Shown piece after piece: positions 22,396-34,567 of a stretch of 60,000 bases of DNA. Within the stretch, counting starts at the first letter, position 1; every line of letters starts with the position of its first letter. The notes beneath the pieces are model-generated. The model did no database searches, had not been told where the DNA came from, and saw only the letters and a program-made list of their open reading frames with translations. The position numbers and the translations under genes are program-made. This DNA comes from Adiantum capillus-veneris (taxonomy: Eukaryota; Streptophyta; Polypodiopsida; Polypodiales; Pteridaceae), in contig CM043947.1 of NCBI GenBank assembly GCA_014529385.2, forward strand, positions 119,550,891-119,610,890, given 5' to 3'.

Positions 22396-25242
22396 TGTGT
22401 CCCTCATTCCCTTTGTGTAAAGGGAGCCTAAATATTGAATCTCTTGCAAGAAAAATTCACTTTTCTTTCGATTAACATAAAGTTTATTCTCTCTTAAAAC
22501 TTGAAATATTACTTGGAGGTGTTGCTTGTGTTCCTCCAATGAATTAGAGTAGATGATAATATCATCAAAGAACACTCCAGTGAAGGTTCGATGAGGCCTG
22601 AACAGCTGCTCCATCAAGCGGTTGAATGTGGCTGGTGCATTAGTCAAGCCAAAAGGCATGACAATGTATTCGTAAAGACCAAATGTAGTACGAAATGCGG
22701 TCTTTACAATGTCTTGATCAACTATCCTTATTTGATGATAGCCACTTTTTAGGTCAATCCTACTGAAGTAGGTCGATCCTTGTAGCTTATCAAATAGGTC
22801 TTCTACCCGTGGAACGGGAAACCTATTCTTGATAGTGATCCTATTTAGTGCTCTATAGTCGACACACATACGATATGTGCCGTCTTTCTTTTGCACTAAT
22901 AGCACAGGTGAGCAAAATGGAGATGAGCTAGGCCTAACCATGCCCTTCTCAACTAACTCATGCACTTGTTGCATAATCTCCTCTTGTTGAGCTTGAGAAA
23001 CTCTATAAGGAGGTTTGTTAGGCGGTGAACTTCCTGGAAGAAGTTCAATTGCATGGTCGTCATTACCTCGTTTAGGAGGTAGCTCACAAGGGATGTCGTC
23101 AATAAAAACATCTTGAAACCCCTTGAGAAAATTGGATAACTCTAATTCCTTTTGGTTGCTTTTATTTTCTTTTGCTAAAGCATTAGGTTCATTTTGAGAA
23201 TCTTTAACAAAAATCATGTACACGGAAATAGAGCTCTTTATTGACTTGTTGAAAGCTGGTGTATGTACAATGGGGATGGTGTTACCCATCTCCTTAGCAT
23301 CTATATACATGTCCTTTTCCCTGAACTTAAAGGAGATTCTCCTTTCAGGAAATTTAACATCGGCAGCCAGGCGGTCAAACCATGGTGCCCCTAGGATTAC
23401 ATCCTCATGCTTGAGAGGAGAGATAAAGAAGTCCTCTTTGTCCACATAGCCTTGGACATGAAGCCTCAATTTCCCGATTAAGGGAGTGACTGAAGCTTCT
23501 TGCCACTTGAAGGCACTGTCTGCGGGTAGGATATCTCCCATCTCGTAGGATTGTATGCCTAGCTTGGTGGCTAACTCCATAGATATGAAATTGTGAGTAG
23601 AACCAGGGTCAAAGAGAATAAAAGCATCATGTTCTCTTACCTTTCCCCAAGCATGGCATAGAGGAGATCCTTTGTGGTGAGCTTGATGAATCTCCTCCTC
23701 TTGGATTTCAACCAAAGAAGCTCTAGGAGGATCTTGGCGGTTGTTCTTTTGGGGACAAGCGCGGTACGCATGCCCTTGTTCACCGCACTTGAAACACCGG
23801 TTATCTTTACGATAACGCTCAAGCTCTTCAGGAGAGAGTTTATTCTTTCCTTTGTAAACTCCCTTCTCTTTAGCTTTGTTGGAATTGCCCTTAGGAGACT
23901 TTTGGACATTGTCCTTCCCCTTAGGCTCATTGGAACCCTTGTTTTCCGAGGGCTTATTATTTCTTTTACCCCCCGTTTGGAAATTGATTCGCGAGGCCAC
24001 CATAGTATGGTGTATTACCGCCGATATGGTACGTGGCCTTTGGGAGTTAACATACTCCGCCATTTCTTCGGTTAAGCCCGCACAAAATTGTTGCTTTTGC
24101 TCTCCAAAATCCAACTTTTTGAAGACAGTGGCTTTGAGTTGTAGGTCCCAAAACTTGTCTACATATTTGTGGATGGATTCATTGGGAGAGAGCTTTAAGC
24201 TTCGCCATTCGGTGAGTACTTTGTCTTTGGCATCGGTGGCCAAAAACTGCTTCATAATGGAAGCTCTTAAAGCCTTCCATGTTCGTGGAGCTTCACCGTT
24301 GGCTCGTAGGCTAGACCACCATTGTCTGGCGGACTTTTGAAAGTGCATAGCTACATGGCGTAGCTTAGAGGACTCCGTGAAGCCCTCATCTCCAAACGCC
24401 GCATCGAATTGCTGGATAAAGGCCAAAATTTTGTCTGTAGCACCGAAGGTGCCATCATAGGTAAGGAAAGAGATGCTCTTCCCTCCCTCTTTGAATTTCT
24501 TCAGCTTGGACGACCTCTTCCATGCGGCATAGGATTTCCTATGGCCTCTTCTTTTTGATGGTTCAAAAGTTGCACCATCACTTTCTTCAGAAGATGAAGA
24601 ATTTGAAGAAGGTGGAGAAGAGGGTGACCTCTTTCTCGCCTTTTTCTTGTCTTGATCTTTGTTGTCTTCACCATAGCTTTCATAAGAGGAAGAGGATGAA
24701 GAAGATGGAGAAGAGGGTGTCCTCTTTCTCGCCTTTTTCTTCTCTTGCTTTTTATCATCCCTCTTTGAATTATGGCGTGGAGAAGAGTGTGATGGTCTTC
24801 TCCGCTTTGGTGGTGATGGAGAGCGTTTAGCCCGCCGTCTTCGTGGAGCCATCTCCGCCGAGGTGGCGGGAGACTCGCTTCTTTCTCGTTCCTTCGGTGG
24901 AGGCTCTTGAGTTCTCCTTTGGGAAGGAGATGCATCATCAAGAAGTAAGTTCTTGAGCCCTTCATATGGATTCTCTTCTTCTTCCCGAATCGGAGAAAGA
25001 CCTCTTTTGGTAGTCTCACAAGGAGGCTTCCTAGGTGTTCTCTCATCATGGTGATGAGCTTGGAGAATCCCGTGAGCACGGAGCTGCCGTTGCACTTCAC
25101 TTTGGAGAGATGGATTGCCCATGGCTTGTTGAAGCCTAGAAACAAGATAGTTAACAAGCATTGAAGCATCATTAGTAGCTTGCTCATGAGCAAAATCAAA
25201 GTTATCAACATTAATTTCACTCTCTTTACTATTGTCAGCCAT
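22396..25242 (-). CDS. Gypsy G1 gag-protease-partial RT polyprotein
   Basis: This is an intact frame from the ATG at 25242. Residues 1-110 have no known domain. About 125-230 is a low-complexity Arg/Ser/Lys-rich region with two similar KKKARKR(T/S)PSSP units. About 265-370 is the retrotransposon gag domain (FIQQFDAAF, RQWWSSL). About 480-493 is a CCHC knuckle (CFKCGEQGHAYRAC). About 544 is the protease active site DPGSTHNFIS, and ILGAPW follows. RT spans about 770-939 with KKDGTYRMCVDYRAL, the catalytic FFDDIIIYS and EIQYLG. Similarity then stops at about 22425, and the frame runs into the polypurine tract and LTR, ending at 22315. The RT C-terminus, RNase H and integrase are missing, so this is an internally deleted, non-autonomous form. 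No stop interrupts the retained part, suggesting recent origin. Confidence 0.85.
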
Positions 25243-25659
25243 TCTAACAACTTTTAGGTGTAAACTTTTTAGGTGTACTTTGGCACTTCAAGCCCTAGTT
25301 GCTACTCCTCTTTACCCCTTTAGAAAAAGCACTCAAGCTACTGTACCCGCGGCTCGAATACCATTAATTGCAAGGAATAGAAGAGAGGGTCTTTCGACAC
25401 CAAGACAGCACCGGCTCCTGTCAAGCTTCTAATAGCTCAATAGTGGTTAAGCCGTAGGCAAGCCCCGTAGGACTCCACTATTAAGACCATAGCTCTCGAC
25501 GGTGATGCCCCGTTAACTGCACAAAGGCAGGCGCACTGCACAGGCGCACTGCAAGGCTGAAAAATCCCTATTCTACTTACTCACAGGCAATTAATAATAC
25601 CAACCATTTGTAGCTAGCTTGAGGACCTCCCTTCTTGAGCAAGAAAAGAGAAACCTTGA
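25243..25659 (-). other. Gypsy G1 leader
   Basis: Non-coding sequence between the primer-binding site and the gag start codon at 25242, as expected of a retrotransposon leader. It contains GGCGCACTGCACAGGCGCACTGCA, a 12-bp tandem duplication, near 25530. No gene seen. Confidence 0.6.
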
Positions 25660-25671
25660 GCTCTGATACCA
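25660..25671 (-). other. Primer-binding site of gypsy G1
   Basis: GCTCTGATACCA on the plus strand is complementary to TGGTATCAGAGC, the initiator-Met tRNA priming site. It lies one base from the LTR edge at 25673 and fixes the minus-strand orientation. Confidence 0.85.
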
Positions 25672-25672
25672 A

Positions 25673-26834
25673 TGTAACATTTAATGGCCTAAAATCTTAT
25701 GTGTAGTAGAAATTAGCATGAACATAGTGGGCATTTCATTAGAATAGATTCCTAATGAGAATTACAAGAGTGCTTGGGTGGAGAGAGCAACAAAAAGCAT
25801 AACACCTAGTTAGATAGCATCGACAATACCTTCAAAAGAGAGAGCAATTAAGCTATTGACAACAGTTGAGGACCGGATTTGCATGGAGCCGGTCCCCCCT
25901 CCAAAAGGCTTTGTATTATGGTTTCTCCCATCAAGAGAGACATTGTACAATACAATTCTTTGTGTTCCTTCAAGACTAGCTAGTGCAATGAAGATGGAAG
26001 CTTCATACACCAAGCAAAACACTTAATCAAACACAACTTGAATTATCCCCGTTCTCAGACCCAAGACCTCACACACCTTCGAAGATGGTGAGAGCTAGCA
26101 GGGTATGAGAGTAGATTGAGAGGAAAAAGAAGTATCTTACGAGAAAGATGTACATCTCCTCACATAATCACTCATATTAGCATAGCTTAGCTTAGTAATT
26201 AGCTTGGTAGAGAAGATGAGCATGCATTGAAGCTTGGCTCTTGGTTGGATTTGCATCCACATGCCAAGAGAGTGTTGATGTAGGCTTCTATCTCACAAGC
26301 TTGGAGTAGGTGATGAGCTCTCCATTAAAGCTTGGGAGGAGATAGAGTATTCTTCCTTCACACATGGTCAAGTGTGAGTGTGTGTGTGTCAATGCCAAGC
26401 AAAAATCAGCCCCCTCTCTCTCTTGGGCAAGCCCTAGCTGCTAAATAGGTCTGGCTTTTGCCTCATTGGACCTCCCCAGGTCAAGCCAATAGGAATTAAG
26501 CAGCATAAGTGATAGCCTTCTGACATGTGTCCCCCTTTCCCCTTTTGTGAGAGCTTTAGGTAATTAAATAATTAAACTAAACTCTCATTGGACCCCTTTG
26601 CCTCCTGGCCAATAGGAATCAGGCAAGCCATGGGGCTCCTGAATGCTCATTGGACCCTTTGGGAGACTGCCCAATAGTCTTCTAGGAGACTTATTTCTCA
26701 TTGGTTTCTTTTATTAAATGTTTTTAAATTAATTAAACTACATTTACTCTAGCTTAATTCTCATTGGTCCACTTCAAGGGTCTTCCAATAGGAATTGGGC
26801 ACACCTTGTGGGCATCTGGCCTAGGGAGCTGACA
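25673..26834 (-). repeat. Gypsy G1 LTR 2
   Basis: A second LTR, nearly identical to 21234-22395 at an offset of 4439 bp. It begins TGTAACATTTAATGG. It serves both as 5' LTR of the unit to its left and, by position, as 3' LTR of the truncated unit to its right. Confidence 0.75.
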
Positions 26835-28604
26835 TGTGTCCCTCATTCCCTTTGTGTAAAGGGAGCCTAAATATTGAATCTCTTGCAAGAAAAATTCACT
26901 TTTCTTTCGATTAACATAAAGTTTATTCTCTCTTAAAACTTGAAATATTACTTGGAGGTGTTGCTTGTGTTCCTCCAATGAATTAGAGTAGATGATAATA
27001 TCATCAAAGAACACTCCAGTGAAGGTTCGATGAGGCCTGAACAGCTGCTCCATCAAGCGGTTGAATGTGGCTGGTGCATTAGTCAAGCCAAAAGGCATGA
27101 CAATGTATTCGTAAAGACCAAATGTAGTACGAAATGCGGTCTTTACAATGTCTTGATCAACTATCCTTATTTGATGATAGCCACTTTTTAGGTCAATCCT
27201 ACTGAAGTAGGTCGATCCTTGTAGCTTATCAAATAGGTCTTCTACCCGTGGAACGGGAAACCTATTCTTGATAGTGATCCTATTTAGTGCTCTATAGTCG
27301 ACACACATACGATATGTGCCGTCTTTCTTTTGCACTAATAGCACAGGTGAGAAAAATGGAGATGAGCTAGGCCTAACCATGCCCTTCTCAACTAACTCAT
27401 GCACTTGTTGCATAATCTCCTCTTGTTGAGCTTGAGAAACTCTATAAGGAGGTTTGTTAGGCGGTGAACTTCCTGGAAGAAGTTCAATTGCATGGTCGTC
27501 ATTACCTCGTTTAGGAGGTAGCTCACAAGGGATGTCGTCAATAAAAACATCTTGAAACCCCTTGAGAAAATTGGATAACTCTAATTCCTTTTGGTTGCTT
27601 TTATTTTCTTTTGCTAAAGCATTAGGTTCATTTTGAGAATCTTTAACAAAAATCATGTACACGGAAATAGAGCTCTTTATTGACTTGTTGAAAGCTGGTG
27701 TATGTACAATGGGGATGGTGTTACCCATCTCCTTAGCATCTATATACATGTCCTTTTCCCTGAACTTAAAGGAGATTCTCCTTTCAGGAAATTTAACATC
27801 GGCAGCCAGGCGGTCAAACCATGGTGCCCCTAGGATTACATCCTCATGCTTGAGAGGAGAGATAAAGAAGTCCTCTTTGTCCACATAGCCTTGGACATGA
27901 AGCCTCAATTTCCCGATTAAGGGAGTGACTGAAGCTTCTTGCCACTTGAAGGCACTGTCTGCGGGTAGGATATCTCCCATCTCGTAGGATTGTATGCCTA
28001 GCTTGGTGGCTAACTCCATAGATATGAAATTGTGAGTAGAACCAGGGTCAAAGAGAATAAAAGCATCATGTTCTCTTACCTTTCCCCAAGCATGGCATAG
28101 AGGAGATCCTTTGTGGTGAGCTTGATGAATCTCCTCCTCTTGGATTTCAACCAAAGAAGCTCTAGGAGGATCTTGGCGGTTGTTCTTTTGGGGACAAGCG
28201 CGGTACGCATGCCCTTGTTCACCGCACTTGAAACACCGGTTATCTTTACGATAACGCTCAAGCTCTTCAGGAGAGAGTTTATTCTTTCCTTTGTAAACTC
28301 CCTTCTCTTTAGCTTTGTTGGAATTGCCCTTAGGAGACTTTTGGACATTGTCCTTCCCCTTAGGCTCATTGGAACCCTTGTTTTCCGAGGGCTTATTATT
28401 TCTTTTACCCCCCGTTTGGAAATTGATTCGCGAGGCCACCATAGTATGGTGTATTACCGCCGATATGGTACGTGGCCTTTGGGAGTTAACATACTCCGCC
28501 ATTTCTTCGGTTAAGCCCGCACAAAATTGTTGCTTTTGCTCTCCAAAATCCAACTTTTTGAAGACAGTGGCTTTGAGTTGTAGGTCCCAAAACTTGTCTA
28601 CATA
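26835..28604 (-). pseudogene. Gypsy G1 second unit: RT-protease-gag, truncated in gag
   Basis: It is the same as the first unit base for base except rare differences; one changes Cys to Phe in SSPF(C/F)SPVLL of RT. It has the same deletion junction after EIQYLG. At 28604 the gag reading stops within KYVDKFWDLQ, and upstream sequence is replaced by the 3' untranslated end of another pol. A fused frame continues to 28760 but its first 52 residues come from non-coding sequence. Everything upstream of gag residue ~360, including the Arg/Ser region, is absent. Confidence 0.8.
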
Positions 28605-28728
28605 TTTGAGTCGTCTCCGCAAACTTGATCTAAGCATGCATACTACTTCATTTTTGTGCACAAATAAAGAAAAAGAGAGTCTTGTAAGACAAAAATTTTT
28701 GTTCATTTTTAACATTTTGTACATTTGC
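28605..28728 (-). other. 3' untranslated end after gypsy pol
   Basis: This is non-coding sequence between the pol stop and the junction with the truncated gag. It ends, on the element's strand, with AAGTTTGCGGAGACGACTC, a partly purine-rich stretch that might be the remnant of a polypurine tract. No LTR follows, because the sequence passes directly into gag of the second G1 unit. Confidence 0.45.
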
Positions 28729-30793
28729 TTACTCTTGGGAAGCATTGTAAGCATTGACAAGGTTTAGGTTATCCTTTAATTGTATGCCTTGCATCCATCT
28801 AGCATCTTCAAAAGGATAATTCTTAAACTTAATAAGATATCGTCGGATAGTCTTACCGCCTCTTAATACCTTGTCTTCATGTCGGAGAATGGACTCGGGC
28901 TGCAGCACCTCCTCGTGGTCCTCGATCTCCGGTGGGTCTTCAATAGTTGGTTCTTGAGGTGGCTCTCCTTTGTAAGGCTTTAAGAGGCTCACATGAAAAG
29001 CATTGTGTATGAGCCAATGATTGGGCAACTTAAGTTGATAGGCCATCTCATTGATTGGCCTAAGAATCTGGAAGGGACCATAGTACCTTTTTGCTAGTTT
29101 AGCATAGTACTTTTGGTGGCCCGTAGGATTCTTGCCCGTTGTGTGCCTTAATCGAGCCTTGGGAAACTTTAACAAGACCCAATCGTTTTCTTTAAAGGCT
29201 TGGGCTCTTCTGTGCTTGTCAGCAGCAGCCTTTTGCCTTTGCTGTGAGATAGAGATAGCATCCTTAATCTTTTGGAAAGATTCTTGTAGGTCTCGGCTAT
29301 ACTCATCTGCAGCGAAGATCTTCCCATGTACCTTAAGTAGCAAGGGACTTTTTGATCTTCCCTCAATTACCTCGAAAGGTGCTTTTCCTGTGGAAGTATG
29401 TACAGTGTTATTGTAAGCATACTCTACTAAGGGTAAGTACTTCTCCCATTGGGATCTTTGATCTACTTCCGTTACATAGGCTTTTAGTAGATCAAGAATG
29501 GTTAGATTAGCTATTTCACTTTGGCCATCAGTTTGTGGATGATAGGCCGAAGAGAAGTTTAGCCTTGTTCCTAAATTCTCAAAGAGACCCTTCCAGAAAT
29601 TACTGGTCATTCTAGGATCTCTATCCGACACTATGGACATTGGCAAGCCATGGTACTTGAAAATTTGTGAAATGAAGAGGGTTGCCATTTGATGGGCTTT
29701 GATAGTCTTTTTGACAGGTATAAAATGAGCTTGTTTACTGAACCTGTCTACTATCGTCCATATTCCCGTATTCCCATGGATAGACTTAGGCAATCCAAAG
29801 ATAAAATCCATGGATATGCTCTCCCAAGGTGAATTAGGGATTGGCAAGGGTTGAAGCAATCCAAGTTGCTTCCCTCTATCAAATTTTGTCTTTTGGCATA
29901 CCACACATTTGGAAACATACTCGTGTATGTTCACTTTCATGGTAGGCCAATAGAAATATGTTTCAATTCCCTTTAGGGTAGACTGAATCCCTCTATGCCC
30001 CACATATGGGGGAGCATGAGATTCATACATTACTTTCTCACGTAGTGAGTTAGTAACGCATAGTCTATTGCCATAGAGAAGATAACCATCTTGTAAAGTA
30101 AATGGTTCTTCTTTCTTCCCTAATGCAAGGGCTGAAATCACATCTCTAAAATCGGGATCAATAGCATACTCATCTATCATTGAAGATAGATCATTGTGAG
30201 TTGCTATGGAAACCGCATTCACTCTCGGTCGTCTTGAGAGTGCATCGGCTACTTGATTATGCTTGCCAGCAATGTGAGCAATATGAAAATGAAATTGCGA
30301 AAGGAAATTTGCCCACCTCATTTGTTTGTCGGAGAGCTTGGTCCGCGTCATGAAGTACTTAAGACTTTGGTGATCCGTTCGCAGAATGAAAGGAGTCCCC
30401 AATAAATAGTGCTTCCATGAGTCTAAGGCATGTAGAACTGCAAGGAGTTCTTTTTCGTATATGCCTAGAGCTTGCTCAACAGGGTCGAGCCTTCGACTCT
30501 CATAGCCTATGGCGTGCCCTTCTTGGAGTAGAACAGCCCCAAGGCAATCACCACAAGCATCACATTGGACCTCAAATGGTTTTGAGAGGTCCGGTAGTGT
30601 AAGCACAGGTTGAGAGATAAGCTTTTCTTTAAGCTTTTCGAAAGCATTGTTCTCCTTAGCAGACCACGTATACCTAACATTTTTCTTTGTTAGGTCATGT
30701 AATGGTCCCGCAATTCGTGAGAACTTTTCTATGAAGCGTCTATAGTATGCACACATACCTATAAAGCTTCTTGGTTCATGAAGATTCCTTGGT
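28729..30793 (-). pseudogene. Gypsy pol 3' half: RT end, RNase H, integrase, chromodomain
   Basis: A long open frame whose first in-frame Met lies inside RT (IGMCAYYRRFIEKFSRI); coding similarity extends upstream to about 30793. RNase H follows with CDACGDCLGAVL and RTDHQSL. The integrase zinc-binding region has H-x4-H...CVVCQ spacing, and the catalytic core has MDFIFGLPKS, SDRDPRM and HPQTDGQSE. A chromodomain-like C-terminus (RYLIKFKNYPFEDARWM) usually guides integration to modified histones. No stop or shift occurs over 675 codons, so damage is recent. It lacks the front half of pol. Whether it belongs to family G1 cannot be settled because the two parts do not overlap, but the G1 units miss exactly these domains. 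Confidence 0.85.
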
Positions 30794-31990
30794 TTAGGCT
30801 ACCACATTGTCTCTTACATTAGCCCCTAAATAATCCTTCACATCAAAATACAAACTTCCCATTTTATCAACAACATCTTTGCTCACCTTGACTTTACCTG
30901 TGATAAGATTGCAACATCTATACCCTTTTTGCTCAAGGTAATTATTGATGAACACACAAATTTTTTGCATTTGGATCAAGATTACTTCTAAGCCCATTTG
31001 GCACATGCACATAAGAAATGCATCCAAACGCTTTAAAATTTGATACATCTGGTTTTTCACCACAAAACTTCTCTTTTAGTGTCATATCATGTATTGAAAA
31101 AGTAGGGATCTTGTTCAAAATGTAAACACCTATAGCAAAAAAACTTCTCTGATGGTGTCATATCATGTACCAAAGCATTAGGGGTCCTATTCTTAATGTA
31201 AATATCTATAGCAACAGCCTCAGCCTATCAACAATGAGTCATCCTCCTCTCATTTATCAAAACTCTAGAAGCTTTTGCTATATGCATGTTATTTAGCTTA
31301 GTAACACCATTTTTCTATGGAGTATACAGGCATGAAAATTACCTCTAAATTCCATGCTTTTTGTGAAAACCATTGAACTCATTATTAGAGAAGTATTCTC
31401 CCCCTCCATTTGACCTAGGCATTTACATGTTTCTTAGTCTTTTTTCCAACCAAACCCTTGAAATTTTGAAGTGCATAAACACCTCTCATTTTTTGCTTCA
31501 TGAAATATACCCATACCTTCCTTGTATGGTCATCAATGAGGCTAACGTGCATCCACCCATAGATGCACTCTTTGCTAGACTCGATATATCTGTATGTATT
31601 GAATCTAGTGTATTTTTTCTTACATGCTTGTCATGACGAAACGATGCTTTTTATTGCTTTCCAAACTGACAAGCCTCACAATTTTTTGCATTTTAGCAGC
31701 TTTAAAGGTTGGCAAACCTGTAACAGTATCTTTAATTTGCATCATCTTCAGCCTTTGAAAGTTTACATGGCCAATATGGTTGTGCCAGATCTCAATATTT
31801 GCAACAACTCTTGCACCTTGTGCAAGCATGGTAGCATCGAGCACATTTACATTTAAAGTAAACATTCTCCACACTTTCATTCCTTGTGCAATCAACTTTT
31901 CGTTCTTCTTATTCTCTTCAAAAAAGAGACCATCAGAGTTAAGCCTAAGCTACAACCATGCTCAACCATTTGTCAATCAAAAAACAAATT
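30794..31990 (-). pseudogene. Copia fragment, integrase region, decayed
   Basis: In order on the minus strand: the GAG-pre-integrase motif WHNHIGHVNFQRL and LPTFKAAKMQK (about 31680-31800), the integrase core SNGGGEYFSNNEFNGFHKK (about 31360-31425), and the integrase C-terminal region with KGYRCCNLITGKVKVSKDVV (about 30850-30920). Frames change several times. It has no RT, gag or LTR. This is a third copia family, distinct in sequence from elements A and B. It abuts the gypsy pol fragment at 30793. Confidence 0.75.
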
Positions 31991-32714
31991 CTTTGTGATA
32001 TTAGTTGCATGACAGCTATTCTAAGTTAGAGACTTGAAGGTTATTATATCATATCAGATGTACAAATAGAATCAAACTAGGTTAGAAAATTGTGCATATA
32101 AAACTTAACCGTTGAGTGAGACAAAGTAGGGGATACTTTATACATATACTATACAATAATTGCTTCTTGCCCTTGTCAACCATTATAAGAAGTGATAGGT
32201 GACATAGGTTTGGAAATTAATAAACTAGATTTTTGGACTTAGGACATTGTATTTTCAAGCCCCGATAAAAACAAGTTCGTAGTGTTTTTACTTGTCACAT
32301 CAGTGTGCATGTGAACTTGTCAAACAATATTGGGATGTAATAAGCATTATTGTTAAGGGGCAGTAATCCCAACAATTACACGCTCTACCTAGCCTGAGAT
32401 TACGGGTTGTGCACTACTCATGGGTGCCGATTATGGTTGGCTTATAAATCAATGAGTATATGTAGAAGCTCATACATGGAGTGCTTGTAATTGCACTCCT
32501 TAGAGCATTCATTACCCAAGTGAATATGCACAGCACAAGCACATACACACATGTACACACATACAAAGCTTTCCATGTTAGCTTTTGCTAGTATTGCTGC
32601 AACCAAAATATGACCAAGATGAGCACACAGAAATGAAAATGTAGCTATTTCTTACCCTCGTACACATAAAGGTGGTAGGATTCTATGCACAAACACACAT
32701 GCACGCGCGCACAT

Positions 32715-32764
<50 letters not shown>

Positions 32765-34490
32765 GATTAGAGATCCACACACAATCCTATACAACTTGCA
32801 CTACTTCGTGCAGAGCAAAACATTGCTATGAAATTGTATGTCCAATCTGCGTGACATCTTTTAGAGATAGAAATGACAAACATTAATTAGGTTACCTTCT
32901 AAAGATGTATTGATTTGATTTTTCTTTTCTATATCAAATAATATTTGAAAAAAAAATAGTAGATATTATGAATGGGGCTTTCAATCCAATAGCATCGTGA
33001 AGCAAGACCTAGAAACTTGAACGTTTCTTTGTACTTATAGCTCCTACAAGTCTATAAATCATCTTTCACACACACATGTAATTGTCTTTAGAACAAAATA
33101 CATTGGTATTTTAATAATCTCAAATTGATTAAAAAATAATCTTTATGGTAAATGGAAAAAGGGTTTTTTTATTACTTGAAGAAACGTATCAATATATTAT
33201 AATCTTTAGGTGTTTTTCCATAAATGAAAGAGCTGTAAGTATAAGGTTTAGCATTGGTTTACATACACACATGGATGTTTTTTCAACCGTACCACTTTGA
33301 AAAATGTTAATGTACCATGCTATTAGGGATAAGCACACACTACGATAAACTTATAAGCTTTTTGGCTCACACAATGTACTCATGAATGGTTGAAAATTGT
33401 ACTTTAGCTCCAAAATTTAGCTGACACATATATGCATTGGGAATGCATAAGTATATATGGTAATAAATGGCCCTTCTCTCACCCTTGATTTAGCTCTTAA
33501 AATCAATTTGAGCGACATCATAGTAGGTTAGGCTTTCAAGTTCATTTTTTCTTTTGGCCATAGAAAAAGGGTTGCAAGTCTATTTCCTTCCGCATTGGAA
33601 TATAAAGCACGTAGCTATATAGTTTTCTATTCACCTAACCTTGGAGACATGATTTCATTAACCACATTATGGCATAAATTTATCATCAAAGATAATCCAA
33701 ATACAACCACATGATCAGAGAGTGTAATAGGTATTTTTGATATCCTAATGCACTCAAAATTTGTTATAACCATTCTAACCATAAGCAATTAGAGATCCAT
33801 GTACCACATAAACTCTCAAAATAATCATTGTATATGATGGTATCATATTGGAATTTACTAAGCAATACAATGTAGACTTATCCATTGGAATGGTTGTTTT
33901 CAAGGACAAACAAACTACCACAAAGTTGACTGTCAGAATGTTAGTCAATACTAGCCAGACTAAGATTTATTTTGAAAACCATAAACTTTCTTTATCTACT
34001 GCCTCCTAACAATATGTAAACAAGATCACACTAGAACCTATCGACCACGTAAAACCAAAATCCCTAATTACAATTAATCACTTGTAGGTTAGGATGCTTG
34101 TCTTTGATGCGGCATCAATAACATGTGGTGAGATAATTGTGTGCCCGTCTTCCCACATTAAGTGGTGAATGTTCTAAAAATCTTATTTTTGCAGATGGTG
34201 GCAGGTATCTTATCTCACCTTCATTAATTTTTAGGGGCCTCAAATATATGATGTGAGGCATTTATTGGTTGTACATAGATATGGATATAGTTTTTCTAAG
34301 AAATAATTTGATATTTTCCAAAGCATAAAATTCTTTATTATTTCTCTTTATGTTTTGTTTTTCAAATTCAATTGTTGAAGTACCTTAGCACATTATCATT
34401 TGTAATTTTTATGTAGGATTTTATATTAAATTGGAAATACTAGTTTATAAGTCTCAATTTGAAGGGAGAATAAACATAAACACACAAAAC
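31991..34490. other. AT-rich intergenic region, no gene seen
   Basis: About 2.5 kb without a supported gene on either strand. A (CA)n microsatellite lies at 32715-32763, preceded by GCACGCGCGCACATG (alternating purine-pyrimidine). Confidence 0.5.
32715..32763. repeat. (CA)n microsatellite
   Basis: A near-pure CA dinucleotide run of 49 bp within AT-rich intergenic DNA. Confidence 0.9.
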
Positions 34491-34567
34491 TACAACATTA
34501 TTGATAGGATCTTATATTTGTTTTATCTTTTGTTACGAATGGGAATGGATTCCATCCCTTGTGAAAT

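Noticed and set aside
22315-22424. C-terminal 36 residues of the long gypsy frame
   Set aside because: They are translated from the polypurine/LTR side of the deletion junction and are not protein of the RT family.
28605-28760. N-terminal 52 residues of the second gypsy frame
   Set aside because: Read from the untranslated tail of the neighbouring pol; a fusion by chance frame.
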